A DNA stretch of 64,000 bases from NCBI RefSeq assembly GCF_021555175.1, contig NZ_JAKGRW010000003.1, forward strand, positions 1 to 64,000, given 5' to 3'. Numbering within the stretch: the stretch's first letter is position 1; every line of letters starts with the position of its first letter. Source of the stretch: Nocardioides alcanivorans. GTDB taxonomy: Bacteria; Actinomycetota; Actinomycetes; Propionibacteriales; Nocardioidaceae. Under the pieces are notes generated by a model, which was not told the origin of the DNA, ran no database searches, and saw nothing but the letters and a program-made list of their open reading frames with translations. Shown here piece after piece: positions 8,562 to 17,040 of the stretch. A program made the position numbers and the translations under genes.

Positions 8562-9995
8562 TCAGTGCCAGGTGCGTTCGAAGGGGAGGCGCCAGGCGTG
8601 GGGGGCGATGAGCTGGTGGATCTGGTTGGGGCCCCAGGATCCCTGGGGGTAGACGCGCACCGGCGGCGGGTTGTCGAGCATCGGCTGGGAGATCTCCCAG
8701 AGCCGCTCGACGCCCTCAGAACGGGTGAAGAGCGTGTGGTTGCCCTTGACCGCCTCGAGGATGAGGCGCTCGTAGGCCTCCAGGCCGGAGCCGGCCCAGC
8801 CGGTGTCCTCCATCGCGAACTGCATGGAGAGCTTGTTGAGCTGGAACCCCGGTCCGGGGCGCTTGCCGTAGAACGACAGCGACATCTTCGAGGCGTCGGC
8901 CAGGTCGAAGGTGAGGTGGTCGGGGCCGTCGGTACCGATGCCGGACCCGGTCGGGAACATCGACTTCGGGGGCTCCTTGAACGCGATCGAGATGATCCTC
9001 TGCCCGGCGGCCAGTTTCTTGCCGGTGCGCAGGAAGAACGGCACATCGGCCCAGCGCCAGTTGTCGATGTAGCACTTGAGGGCGATGAAGGTCTCGGTCG
9101 TCGACTTCGGGTCGACGCCCGGCTCGTCGCGGTAACCCTCGTACTGCCCGCGTACGACGTCGGTCGGCTCGATCGGCAACATCGAGCGGAAGACCTTGTG
9201 CTTCTCCTCGCTGATCGACTGCGGGTCGAGAGCCACCGGGGGCTCCATGGCAGTGAAGGCGAGCACCTGGAAGAGGTGGGTCACCACCATGTCGCGATAG
9301 GCACCGGTCTCCTCGTAGAAGGAGGTGCGGCCCTCGAGGCCGAGGGTCTCGGGCACGTCGATCTGCACGTGGTCGATGTTGTTGCGGTGCCAGATCGGCT
9401 CGAAGAGCCCGTTGGCGAAACGGAAGGCGAGGATGTTGAGGGCAGCCTCCTTGCCGAGGAAGTGGTCGATGCGGAAGATCTGCGACTCGTCGAAGACCTG
9501 GTGGATCGCCTCGTTGAGCGCCACGGCCGAGGCGAGATCGGTGCCGAAGGGCTTCTCCATGACGATCCGACTGCCGGCGACCAGGTCGGCCTCCTCGAGC
9601 TGGGACACGACCGCGAGCGCCGCCTGTGGCGGCACGGACAAGTAGTGGAGCCGAGCATGTGGCTCCTCGCAGTCGGACTCCGCCTGGGCGACCGTCGCGC
9701 TGAGCGCTTCGACGCCCGGCTGTGCCCAGTGGAGCACCTGCGCGAACTCCTCGAAGGCGGCCTTGTCCTCGGAGTCGTCACTGTGCTCCCCGATCGCCTC
9801 TCGGGCGAGGTCGACGAAGGACTCGCGGGTGTGCTCCTCGAGCGACGTGCCGACCACCCGCAGCTTGGGCAGCAACCCCGCGCGCCACAGGTGCAGGAGC
9901 CCCGGCAGCAGCTTGCGTCGCGCCAGGTCACCGCTGGCGCCGAAGAGCACAACGGTGGTGGGTGGCCCTGGGGTGCCTGCCTGCTGCTTCACCAT
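8562..9995 (-). CDS. zwf: Glucose-6-phosphate dehydrogenase
   Basis: It oxidises glucose 6-phosphate to 6-phosphogluconolactone, making NADPH or F420H2-feeding intermediates at the entry to the pentose phosphate pathway. The 477-residue length is near the family norm. The Rossmann motif GASGDLARRKLLPGL starts at residue 19. EKPFGTD and the catalytic RIDHFLGKE (residues 175-183, with His178 and Lys182) are intact, as is the C-terminal HTLFTRSEGVERLWEI. The start is ATG at 9995 with GGAG just upstream. It stands alone rather than next to tal, tkt or opcA, suggesting it may be a second zwf paralogue. It is divergent from the EEP-fold gene. Confidence 0.93.
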   Translation of the reverse strand: MVKQQAGTPGPPTTVVLFGASGDLARRKLLPGLLHLWRAGLLPKLRVVGTSLEEHTRESFVDLAREAIGEHSDDSEDKAAFEEFAQVLHWAQPGVEALSATVAQAESDCEEPHARLHYLSVPPQAALAVVSQLEEADLVAGSRIVMEKPFGTDLASAVALNEAIHQVFDESQIFRIDHFLGKEAALNILAFRFANGLFEPIWHRNNIDHVQIDVPETLGLEGRTSFYEETGAYRDMVVTHLFQVLAFTAMEPPVALDPQSISEEKHKVFRSMLPIEPTDVVRGQYEGYRDEPGVDPKSTTETFIALKCYIDNWRWADVPFFLRTGKKLAAGQRIISIAFKEPPKSMFPTGSGIGTDGPDHLTFDLADASKMSLSFYGKRPGPGFQLNKLSMQFAMEDTGWAGSGLEAYERLILEAVKGNHTLFTRSEGVERLWEISQPMLDNPPPVRVYPQGSWGPNQIHQLIAPHAWRLPFERTWH

Positions 9996-10063
9996 GACTC
10001 CAGCCTGCCACGCGGGTGTGACGATTGGGTTGCGGCAGGAGGGCGGCGGGTAGCCTTCCCCGC

Positions 10064-11155
10064 GTGAAGAAGCTGCCCGAGTCCGTGATGGTCATCGCGC
10101 CCGCCGCGCTCATCACCGCGCTCGTGCTCGTCCTCGGCTTCGTCATGGTCGGCCCGGATGGTCAGACGGACGAGGGCCGCCCCAGCCCGACGACTTCAAC
10201 CACGACCTCCCCAGCGCCCGAGCCGACGCAGCCGAGCTCCACGCCCACGGAAGCCACCGGGAACTCGAAGAACTCCCCGGGGTCGAAGGGGAAGGACAAC
10301 GGGCCGAGCCGTCCCCACGGCAAGCTGACCGCGCCCCAGGTGACGCTGAAGCGCAAGCCCCGGGTCAAGGTCACCCCGGCCACGAGCATCCGGATCGCCT
10401 CGTTCAACCTGCTCGGCCACTCCCACACGGAGAAGGGCGGCCACAAGGCGAAGCTCGCGTCGGGCCCGGTACGGATGGGCCAACAGCTGGGCATCCTCGA
10501 CTCCTATCGCGTCGAGGTGGCCGGACTGCAGGAGCTGCAACCCCCGCAGATGGCCGTGCTCAACAACCACTCCGGCACCTGGGGCGTCTATCCGGGCAAC
10601 CTCGACCGGATGTCGATGCCGAACTCGATCGTGTGGCGCAAGTCCGTCTTCGATGCCGTCCGCACCGAGACCGTCTCGATCCCCTACTTCTTCGGCCAGC
10701 CCCGCGAGATGCCCTATGTGCTCCTCGAGCACAAGGAGACCAAGCAGCGTTTCTGGATCGCCAACTTCCACAACCCGGCCAACGCGCACGGCGACGCCTC
10801 GCGGTGGCGGGCAGCAGCTCTGGCCCGTGAGGTCCAGCTCGCCAACGACCTCGCCGCCGACGGCTACCCGATCTTCTTCACCGGCGACATGAACGATCGC
10901 GCCGGCTACTTCTGTGGCCTCACCGGTCAGACGAAGATGAAGGCTGCCAACGGCGGCAGCACCGGAGGCACGTGCGCTCCCCCGACGCGGATGGACGTCG
11001 ACTGGATCTTCGGCTCCGACGAGGTGCTCTTCAGCGAGTTCGTCTCCGAACGCACCCCAGCGATCGCGCGCACCACCGACCACCCGATCGTCGTGGCGAC
11101 CGCCACGCTGCCCGAGAAGCGCGAGCGGATCAAGCGCAAGCAGCAGCGCGACTGA
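10064..11155 (+). CDS. Endonuclease/exonuclease/phosphatase-fold exported protein
   Basis: A protein of about 363 residues. Residues 1-35 form a basic N-terminus and one hydrophobic helix (signal or membrane anchor). A Ser/Thr/Pro/Lys-rich linker runs to about residue 105, and an EEP-fold domain follows: IRIASFNLLGHSH, AGLQELQPPQ (metal-binding Glu), FHNPANAHG, PIFFTGDMNDR and TTDHPIVV (catalytic Asp-His). The motifs are complete, so a metal-dependent phosphodiesterase or nuclease acting outside the membrane is likely; the substrate is unknown. GTG at 10064 is chosen because TAGCCT 8 bases upstream suggests a leaderless promoter; TTG at 10025 is possible. It converges on azlD, 8 bases away. 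Confidence 0.83.
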   Translation: MKKLPESVMVIAPAALITALVLVLGFVMVGPDGQTDEGRPSPTTSTTTSPAPEPTQPSSTPTEATGNSKNSPGSKGKDNGPSRPHGKLTAPQVTLKRKPRVKVTPATSIRIASFNLLGHSHTEKGGHKAKLASGPVRMGQQLGILDSYRVEVAGLQELQPPQMAVLNNHSGTWGVYPGNLDRMSMPNSIVWRKSVFDAVRTETVSIPYFFGQPREMPYVLLEHKETKQRFWIANFHNPANAHGDASRWRAAALAREVQLANDLAADGYPIFFTGDMNDRAGYFCGLTGQTKMKAANGGSTGGTCAPPTRMDVDWIFGSDEVLFSEFVSERTPAIARTTDHPIVVATATLPEKRERIKRKQQRD

Positions 11156-11163
11156 CGACCTCG

Positions 11164-11481
11164 TCAGACGAGCAGACGCAGCCCCGCCGCCACTCCAGCA
11201 GCCACCAGCACCAGAGCCAGGAAGGGCACCCTCCGCCAGGCCAGGACCCCGGCCACCACGATCGCGACCGGTCGCGCCGGGTCGGCCCACTCCTTGCCGT
11301 CGAAGAGCGTCGACGTCACACACAACGCAACCAACAGCACCGTGGCACCGGTGGACATCAGCTCGCGGGTCGACTCACCCACCGTCACCCGAGTGTGCAG
11401 CACTGGCCCGACGGCCCGGAAGGCGTACGTCGCCGCCCCCAGCACGCAGGCAGCCACGATGAGCGCCGTGGTCCCGATCAT
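11164..11481 (-). CDS. azlD: AzlD-family branched-chain amino acid exporter, small subunit
   Basis: A 105-residue membrane protein with four hydrophobic helices and the AzlD motif TYAFRAVGP near residue 19. With AzlC it forms an exporter of branched-chain amino acids or their analogues (known for the Bacillus AzlCD and Corynebacterium BrnFE pairs). Its ATG overlaps the azlC stop (ATGA at 11478-11481), so the subunits are coupled. It ends 8 bases from the stop of the convergent EEP-fold gene. Confidence 0.86.
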   Translation of the reverse strand: MIGTTALIVAACVLGAATYAFRAVGPVLHTRVTVGESTRELMSTGATVLLVALCVTSTLFDGKEWADPARPVAIVVAGVLAWRRVPFLALVLVAAGVAAGLRLLV

Positions 11482-12173
11482 GCGGCCGCCGCCTTCTTGC
11501 GGGGGCGGAGGATGAGCAGTGCCAGCAGGGCACTGAGCACCGCCATGCCCTGGGGCAGCACCGGCGTGAGCACGACCGCGATGACCGCTCCGAGCACCGC
11601 GGTCGCGAGCACTCGGCGATCCTTGAGCGCCGGCATCACCAGGGCGAGGAGCACGGCCGGGAAAGCGGCGTCCAAGCCCCACCTGTCGGTGTCCTGGAGC
11701 GCCTGGCCGGCCAGCGCACCGATCAGCGCGCCGAGGTTCCAGAAGAACAGCAGGCACACGCCGCAGGTCCAGAAGACCACCCGCCGTTTCTCCTCGTCGC
11801 GCTGGGCGAGGGAGAAGGCGACCACCTCGTCGATCATCAGGTAGGCGCCCAGCCAGGGGTGCCGACGTACCGTGTCGGCGAGCGCGAAGCCGAACGGCAG
11901 GTGCCGGGCGTTGACCAGCGCGCCGGCCACGACCGCCGCCACGGGGCTGGCCCCCGCAACGAGCATGCCGGTGAAGAGGAACTGGCTGGCACCGCCGAGC
12001 ACCGCGACCGACATCAGGTTGGGCAACCACACCGGCAGACCGGCGCTGACCGTGATCGCGCCGTAGGAGACGCCGACGATGCCGATCGCCACGTTGACCA
12101 GCAGGATGTCGCGCAGCAGCCCGGGTCCGAGCTCGGCCACCCATCCCCTGCGCATCCGCACATGATGGCGCAT
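11478..12173 (-). CDS. azlC: AzlC-family branched-chain amino acid exporter, large subunit
   Basis: A 231-residue polytopic protein with the AzlC signature regions YGAITVSAGLPVWLPNLMS, GGASQFLFTGML and NARHLPFGFAL, and a basic C-terminus (RPRKKAAAA). It is translated first, with azlD coupled behind. The start is ATG at 12173; ATG at 12155 is an alternative that drops a basic six-residue lead. It is divergent from the flavin dehydrogenase across 82 bases holding TACCG-AA-CGGTA (12202-12213), a possible operator with no identified regulator. Confidence 0.88.
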   Translation of the reverse strand: MRHHVRMRRGWVAELGPGLLRDILLVNVAIGIVGVSYGAITVSAGLPVWLPNLMSVAVLGGASQFLFTGMLVAGASPVAAVVAGALVNARHLPFGFALADTVRRHPWLGAYLMIDEVVAFSLAQRDEEKRRVVFWTCGVCLLFFWNLGALIGALAGQALQDTDRWGLDAAFPAVLLALVMPALKDRRVLATAVLGAVIAVVLTPVLPQGMAVLSALLALLILRPRKKAAAA

Positions 12174-12201
12174 GCGCCGAGATCACCCCTCCCCTCGCCG
12201 T

Positions 12202-12213
12202 TACCGTTCGGTA
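12202..12213. promoter_or_regulatory. Possible operator between azlC and the flavin dehydrogenase
   Basis: TACCG-AA-CGGTA is a 5+2+5 inverted repeat in the short divergent intergenic region; its mirror copy is at 2547-2558. The dyad is short and no dedicated regulator gene sits beside it, so this is only suggestive. Confidence 0.3.
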
Positions 12214-12255
12214 GGTTCGACACAGCGCCGCCGACCCCACTGAGGAGCACCCGCC

Positions 12256-13931
12256 ATGAACGACTTCCAGCCCGACGTGATCGTGGTCGGAGCCGGCTTG
12301 GCCGGCCTGGTGACCACCCACGAGTTGGTGAAGGCCGGCAAGCGGGTGCTGGTGCTCGACCAGGAGAACCGCAACAACCTCGGCGGCCAGGCCTTCTGGT
12401 CGCTCGGCGGACTCTTCTTCGTCGACTCGCCCGAGCAGCGCCGGATGGGCATCAAGGACTCCCCGAGCTCGCGATGCAGGACTGGCTGGGCTCCGCCGGG
12501 TTCGACCGCCTCGACGACGAGGACCACTGGGGCCGCCAGTGGGCCGAGGCCTACGTCCGCTTCGCCACCGAGACCAAGCGCGACTACCTGCGCGACCTCG
12601 GGCTGCGGGTGCTGCCGATCGTCGGGTGGGCCGAGCGCGGCAGCGGATCGGCCACCGGCCACGGCAACTCGGTGCCGCGCTTCCACCTCACCTGGGGCAC
12701 CGGCCCCGAGGTGGTGCGAGTCTTCGCGGAGCCCGTCCTCGAGGGCGAGCGCAAGGGCCTGGTGCGGTTCGGCTTCCGCCACCAGGTCGACGAGCTGGTG
12801 ACCGAGGAGGCCGACGGCGAGACTCGGGTGGTCGGCGTACGCGGCTCGCTGCTGGCACCCGACGACGCCCTGGCACGCGGCGTGAAGTCGTCACGCGAGG
12901 TGGTGGCTGCCTTCGAGGTACGCGCGGCCGCGGTCGTCGTGACCTCCGGCGGCATCGGCCACAACCACGAGCTGATCCGGCAGAACTGGCCCGCCGAGCG
13001 TCTCGGCCCAGCACCCGAGCACATGATCTCCGGCGTCCCGGCACACGTCGACGGCCGGATGCTCGGCATCTCGGAGTCCGCCGGTGCCCGGATCGTCAAC
13101 CGCGACCGGATGTGGGCCTACACCGAGGGCATCCACAACTGGGACCCGGTCTGGCCCGACCATGCCATCCGGATCATCCCCGGCCCATCGTCGCTGTGGT
13201 TCGACGCCAACGGCGACCGGCTGGCGCCGCCGAACTTCCCGGGCTTCGACTCCATCGGCACCATGAAGGCGATCCTCGCGACGGGCCACGACTACTCGTG
13301 GTTCGTGCTGACGCAGAAGATCATCGAGAAGGAGTTCGCGCTCTCCGGCTCGGAGCAGAACCCCGACATCACCGGCAAGGACATCAAGTTCATGCTGCAG
13401 TCCCGGCTGGCGAAGGGCGCACCGGGCCCGGTGGAGAAGTTCAAGGAGCACGGTGAGGACTTCGTCGTCGCCGACAACCTCGACGACCTGGTCGCCGGGA
13501 TGAACAAGATCGCTCGTGGACCCCAGCTGTCGGTCGACAAGCTGCGCCACCAGATCGAGGCGCGCGACCGCGAGCTCGACAACGCCTTCTCCAAGGACCT
13601 GCAGCTGATGGCGATCGCCAACGCCAGGCGCTCGCGTACCGACAAGCTGATCCGCGTCGCCCCGCCCCACCGCATCCTCGACGAGGCCCATGGCCCGTTG
13701 ATCGCCGTACGCCTCAACATCCTGACCCGCAAGACCCTCGGCGGCCTGGAGACCAACCTCGACTCGCAGGTGATGCGTGCCGACGGCACCCCCTTCCCCG
13801 GCCTGTACGCCGCGGGTGAGGTCGCCGGCTTCGGCGGTGGTGGCGTGCACGGCTACAACGCGCTCGAGGGCACCTTCCTCGGCGGCTGCATCTTCTCCGG
13901 CCGGGCCGCCGGTCTCGCTCTGGCCACGTAG
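12256..13931 (+). CDS. FAD-binding dehydrogenase (FAD_binding_2 / KstD-like), frameshifted
   Basis: A flavoprotein of about 558 residues once one base is restored. The N-terminal dinucleotide fold VIVVGAGLAGLVTTHELVKAGK starts near residue 9, then NLGGQAFWSLGGLFFVD. Frame is lost after RRMGIKDS in a CCCC run (12461-12464) and resumes as ELAMQDWLGSAGFDRLDDEDHWG. The C-terminal FAD motif GLYAAGEVAGFGGGGVHGYNALEGT is typical of the succinate-dehydrogenase/ketosteroid-dehydrogenase superfamily. The total length (1676 bases, one short of a multiple of three) fits a single lost base. The substrate is unknown; this subgroup is normally named only FAD-binding dehydrogenase. GAGGAGC precedes the ATG. 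The MarR operator lies 40 bases after the stop. Confidence 0.88.
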
Positions 13932-13970
13932 TCGAGGGGCGCGAGCAGGAGTGTGAGCAACCTCGCGACG

Positions 13971-13995
13971 ACTTGATCAAGCAACTTGATCAAGT
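13971..13995 (+). promoter_or_regulatory. Twin MarR operator and promoter of the MarR-MFS operon
   Basis: Two perfect copies of the palindrome CTTGATCAAG (13972-13981 and 13985-13994) lie 13 bases apart centre to centre. TAACAT at 14001-14006 is a good -10 and sits 8 bases before the GTG start at 14014, implying a leaderless message. A dimer bound to both sites would cover the -35 region, the usual layout for MarR autorepression. Confidence 0.72.
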
Positions 13996-14013
13996 GCCTG
14001 TAACATCTTTGGA

Positions 14014-14451
14014 GTGCCCCGAAAGCAGCCCGACTCCTCCGTCCCCCGCCTCCTGCTCGACGCCCTCCGGCCGATCCAGCGGGAGCTGAACGCCCAACGC
14101 ACCGTCTCCACCGGCAAGTTGGGCATCCTGCGGCACCTCGTCGACGGCGACCGCGCGACGACGACCGAGCTGGCCGCACGCATCAGGGTGAGTCCCCAGG
14201 CCGTCTCGCTGGCGACCCGCGAGCTCGAGTCCCTCGGACTGATCGCGCGCACCCAAGATGCCGAGGACCGGCGCCGCGCCTGGTTCGTGCTCACCGATGC
14301 GGGCCGTGCGCGCTACGACGCGGAGCTCCTCACCGGCGTCGACTGGCTGGCGAAGGCGATCGACCAGAGGTTGACCGCCGACGAGGCCCAGAGACTCGCC
14401 GACGCGATCCCGGCGTTGGCGAAGCTCACTGCCGAAGACCTCGATGCCTGA
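14014..14451 (+). CDS. MarR-family transcriptional regulator
   Basis: A 145-residue winged-helix protein. The recognition helix region is ATTTELAARIRVSPQAVSLATRELESLGLI (about residues 48-77), followed by the wing DAEDRRRAWFVLTDAG. The GTG start at 14014 follows a -10 box by 8 bases. Its stop overlaps the exporter start by 8 bases (14444-14451), so the exporter is translated by coupling. The twin CTTGATCAAG operator is immediately upstream. The likely role is a ligand-released repressor of the exporter and of itself; the ligand is unknown. Confidence 0.88.
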   Translation: MPRKQPDSSVPRLLLDALRPIQRELNAQRTVSTGKLGILRHLVDGDRATTTELAARIRVSPQAVSLATRELESLGLIARTQDAEDRRRAWFVLTDAGRARYDAELLTGVDWLAKAIDQRLTADEAQRLADAIPALAKLTAEDLDA

Positions 14452-15841
14452 CGAACGCTCCCGCCTTGTGCCGGCGCTGATCTACAGCGCCCTGTGCACC
14501 GCCATCGTCAGCTCCTTGGGCATGTTGCTCGTGCCCTCCATCGCCGCTGACATGGACGTCTCGGTGAGCACCGCCCAGTGGATGCTGACCGTCAATCTGC
14601 TCGTCGGCGCGATCGCCACCCCCGTCATGGGCCGGCTCAGCGACGGCCCCCACAAGAAACGGCTGCTGCTCGTCTCGCTCGTCGTGATCCTCATCGGGTC
14701 GGTGACCGCCGCGACGGCCCCGAACTTCACGGTCTTCCTCATCGGTCGCGGCCTGCAGGGACTCACCTACGGCATCGTGCCGATGACGATCGCGCTTGCC
14801 CGCCGGTACGTCGAGCCCTCGCGGGTGCAGTCGTCCATCTCCACGCTGTCCGTCACCGTGGCCAGCGGGATCGGCATCGGCTACCCCCTCACCGGCATCA
14901 TCGCCGGCGAGACGAGCTTCCGACTGGCCTTCTGGTTCGCCTCGATCTTCGTGCTCACCGCGATCGTCGTGGTGGTGCGCGTGATCCCCGAGGGCCCCGA
15001 CGACCTCGCACCGCGGATCCCCTTCGACTTCGGTGGCGCCGCCTTGCTCGGGCTCGGCCTGGGCGCCTTGCTGCTGGGCATCGGTGAGGGCGAGAACTGG
15101 GGATGGACGTCGACGCCGACTGCCGGCGTACTCTCCGCGGCGGTCGTGCTGCTGGCTGCCTGGGTCCGTGTGGAGTGGAGGTCCTCGCACCCCTTGATCA
15201 ATCTGCGCGTGCTCCGGAGCCCTGACGTGCTGCTGGCCAACGGCACCGCGATCGGACTGGGGTGTGCGCTCTACATCGGGTTGTCCGTGGGCAGCCTGGT
15301 CGCGCAGGCACCGGCGGACACCGGTTATGGCATGGCTCTGCCGGTCTTCTGGGCGGGCTTCGTGATGCTTCCCTTGTCGGTCGGCAGCATGACGGCGAAT
15401 CGGGTCGTCCGACGCCTCGCCACACGGATCAGCCTGGCAACCCTGTTGCCCGTCGGCGCCGCGCTGATGACCGTGGCCGCGGCCCTGCTCTGGATGGCAC
15501 ACACCGAGCTGTGGGAACTGCTCGTGGGCATGCTGCTCTTCGGCTTCGGCATGGGCGCCAGCTATGCCGCGATGCCGGCGCTCATCGCGCGCAGCGTGGC
15601 GGCCGAGGAACTCGGCAGCTCGGTGAGCTTCAACCAGGTGCTACGCACCGTAGGGAGCTCCTTCGGCACTGCGATCTCGGGCGCCATCCTCGCCGCCCAC
15701 ATGGCGCCGAGCGGCCACGCGACCAACGGCGGCATCACCGCCACGTTCGGACTCGGGGCGGCCCTGTGCGTCGTCGTACTCGTGGCGCTCCTGCTCAACG
15801 CAGCCCAGCGACGCAGGGCACCGACTCCCCGCGCGGCGTGA
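14444..15841 (+). CDS. MFS multidrug-type exporter
   Basis: A 465-residue polytopic membrane protein, consistent with 12-14 helices. It has the MFS loop motif GRLSDGPHKKR near residue 65 and a DHA2/DHA-type first half (AADMDVSVSTAQWMLTVNLLVGAI). It probably expels a toxic compound by proton antiport; the substrate is not deducible. It is translated together with the MarR regulator through an 8-base overlap. Its first 316 bases lie inside the inverted repeat, and the boundary at 14,759/14,760 falls in the coding region without disturbing the frame, showing that this side is natural. Confidence 0.9.
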   Translation: MPDERSRLVPALIYSALCTAIVSSLGMLLVPSIAADMDVSVSTAQWMLTVNLLVGAIATPVMGRLSDGPHKKRLLLVSLVVILIGSVTAATAPNFTVFLIGRGLQGLTYGIVPMTIALARRYVEPSRVQSSISTLSVTVASGIGIGYPLTGIIAGETSFRLAFWFASIFVLTAIVVVVRVIPEGPDDLAPRIPFDFGGAALLGLGLGALLLGIGEGENWGWTSTPTAGVLSAAVVLLAAWVRVEWRSSHPLINLRVLRSPDVLLANGTAIGLGCALYIGLSVGSLVAQAPADTGYGMALPVFWAGFVMLPLSVGSMTANRVVRRLATRISLATLLPVGAALMTVAAALLWMAHTELWELLVGMLLFGFGMGASYAAMPALIARSVAAEELGSSVSFNQVLRTVGSSFGTAISGAILAAHMAPSGHATNGGITATFGLGAALCVVVLVALLLNAAQRRRAPTPRAA

Positions 15842-15842
15842 G

Positions 15843-16325
15843 TCAGGCGCGCTCGAGCACGAACACGCGGATGGTGCGGTCCGTGCGGTCGGCGTACTTG
15901 GCGTAGTTGGGCCAAGTGCGGTTCATCACGGACCACATGTGCTCACGTTCGTCGCCGTGCACCTCACGCGGGATGACCGCGTGGTCACGTCCCTTGAAGT
16001 TGATCACGGCCCGGTCGGCGGCGGCCAGGTTGCCGACCCACGCCGGCGGCTTGGGATGACCCCAGTTGGAGCCGGCGACCAGCCAGGAGTCGAAGTGCGG
16101 CACGCACAGCAGCGGGGTACGTCGCGGGATCCCACTCTTCGCGCCCCGGACGGTGAGCATCAACCCGGGCAGGCCGGCCAGCACCACGAGCCCGATCCGC
16201 CCTCCAGTGACCCGCTGGACGAACTTGTCGACCGACACGAGCTGGCGGTTGACCTTGGGCAGCCACGACTGGCCGCCGATCAGGACGGCGAGCGGACGGA
16301 CGAGACGGGCGTAGGCGGCGTACAC
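15843..16325 (-). CDS. Deazaflavin (F420)-dependent nitroreductase-family protein
   Basis: A 160-residue Ddn-like split-barrel protein. LTVRGAKSGIPRRTPLLCVPHFDSWLVAGSNWG followed by HPAW-like HPKPPAWVGNLAAADRAVI is the hallmark of the nitroreductase/deazaflavin-dependent oxidoreductase family. These use F420H2 in actinobacteria to reduce quinones or nitro compounds. The final stop is one base past the exporter stop, so the two genes are convergent and almost touch. A second member of the family is at 24645-25130. Confidence 0.85.
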   Translation of the reverse strand: MYAAYARLVRPLAVLIGGQSWLPKVNRQLVSVDKFVQRVTGGRIGLVVLAGLPGLMLTVRGAKSGIPRRTPLLCVPHFDSWLVAGSNWGHPKPPAWVGNLAAADRAVINFKGRDHAVIPREVHGDEREHMWSVMNRTWPNYAKYADRTDRTIRVFVLERA

Positions 16326-16456
16326 GGACAGCAGAGTAGAACGCGTTCCATCAGTTTGCGAAGAAACCGGCCAGGAGATCGGGTGCCGACACAGTCCGGG
16401 CCACCTCGCCGCAGCTCTGCGCGACCTCGACGCAGATCAGGGCGCCGTCGAGGACG

Positions 16457-16851
16457 TCAGGGCCGGGCGTTGGCGATCGCCTCGGACTCCTCGGGCGAGA
16501 GCACCTGGTCACTGCTCCACGCAGCGACGGGCTTGGCATAGCTGCGGGCATCGGAACGGCCGTGGATGGAAGTGAGGACCACGCCGTCCCCGGCATCGTC
16601 CAGCAGGGCGACGGACCAGCTCATCTGACCCCCATGTCGCCGAAGGCGTCGTAGCGCACCACCGACAGGTGCCGCAGGGCGCCAGCAGCCTCCGCCCGGA
16701 GCGCGGCCACCTCCTGCCGGAGGCCGAGTACGTCGTCGGGCAGGCCGTCGCCCCGCTGCGCCCGACGGCGCTGGGTCAGCTGCGGACGCAGGGCGACCAC
16801 GAGTGCAGTGATCGCGAGAAGCAGGGCCAACAGGGCAACAGCGGTGGGCAT
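16457..16851 (-). CDS. DUF4446 family protein, frameshifted
   Basis: A protein of about 131 residues after restoring one base. The first frame gives an N-terminal hydrophobic helix (VALLALLLAITALVVALRP), a coiled-coil-like stretch and VVRYDAFGDMG. The frame is lost at a five-base C run (16629-16633 on the plus strand). It resumes as MSWSVALLDDAGDGVVLTSI, then HGRSDARSYAKPV, ending in LSPEESEAIANARP. These are the conserved DUF4446 motifs. A single membrane anchor is predicted; its function is unknown. Confidence 0.82.
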
Positions 16852-17040
16852 GCGGGGCAGCGTAGCCAAGCCGGCAGCGGTCTCCGACCTGCCATGCCCA
16901 GCGGAGATGACCCGGCGGGAACGAACCGCAGCAGAAATTGAGACTTGGCCGCTGTCGACGGGGGATGCGACAACGGCCAAGCGGGGAAAACCTACGTCAC
17001 CGGGTGCTTGTGAACAAGTGCAGGGCGGCGGCCCGACGAC

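Larger units (their letters stand above)
7474..14759. repeat. Right arm of giant inverted repeat
   Basis: This is the reverse complement of 1-7286, with paired coordinates summing to 14,760. It continues smoothly into unique sequence at 14,760 in the middle of the MFS gene and is joined in frame to the loop at 7,473/7,474. This arm is therefore the natural gene arrangement. Confidence 0.97.

Noticed and set aside
1..14759. Terminal inverted repeat of a linear replicon or a hairpin telomere
   Set aside because: No telomere-like hairpins, terminal protein genes or end sequence is seen, and the loop is asymmetric and coding. It is not excluded, only unsupported.
16980..17040. CTTGT-GA-ACAAG dyad as an operator
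   Set aside because: Short, isolated, and between two co-oriented genes with no regulator nearby.
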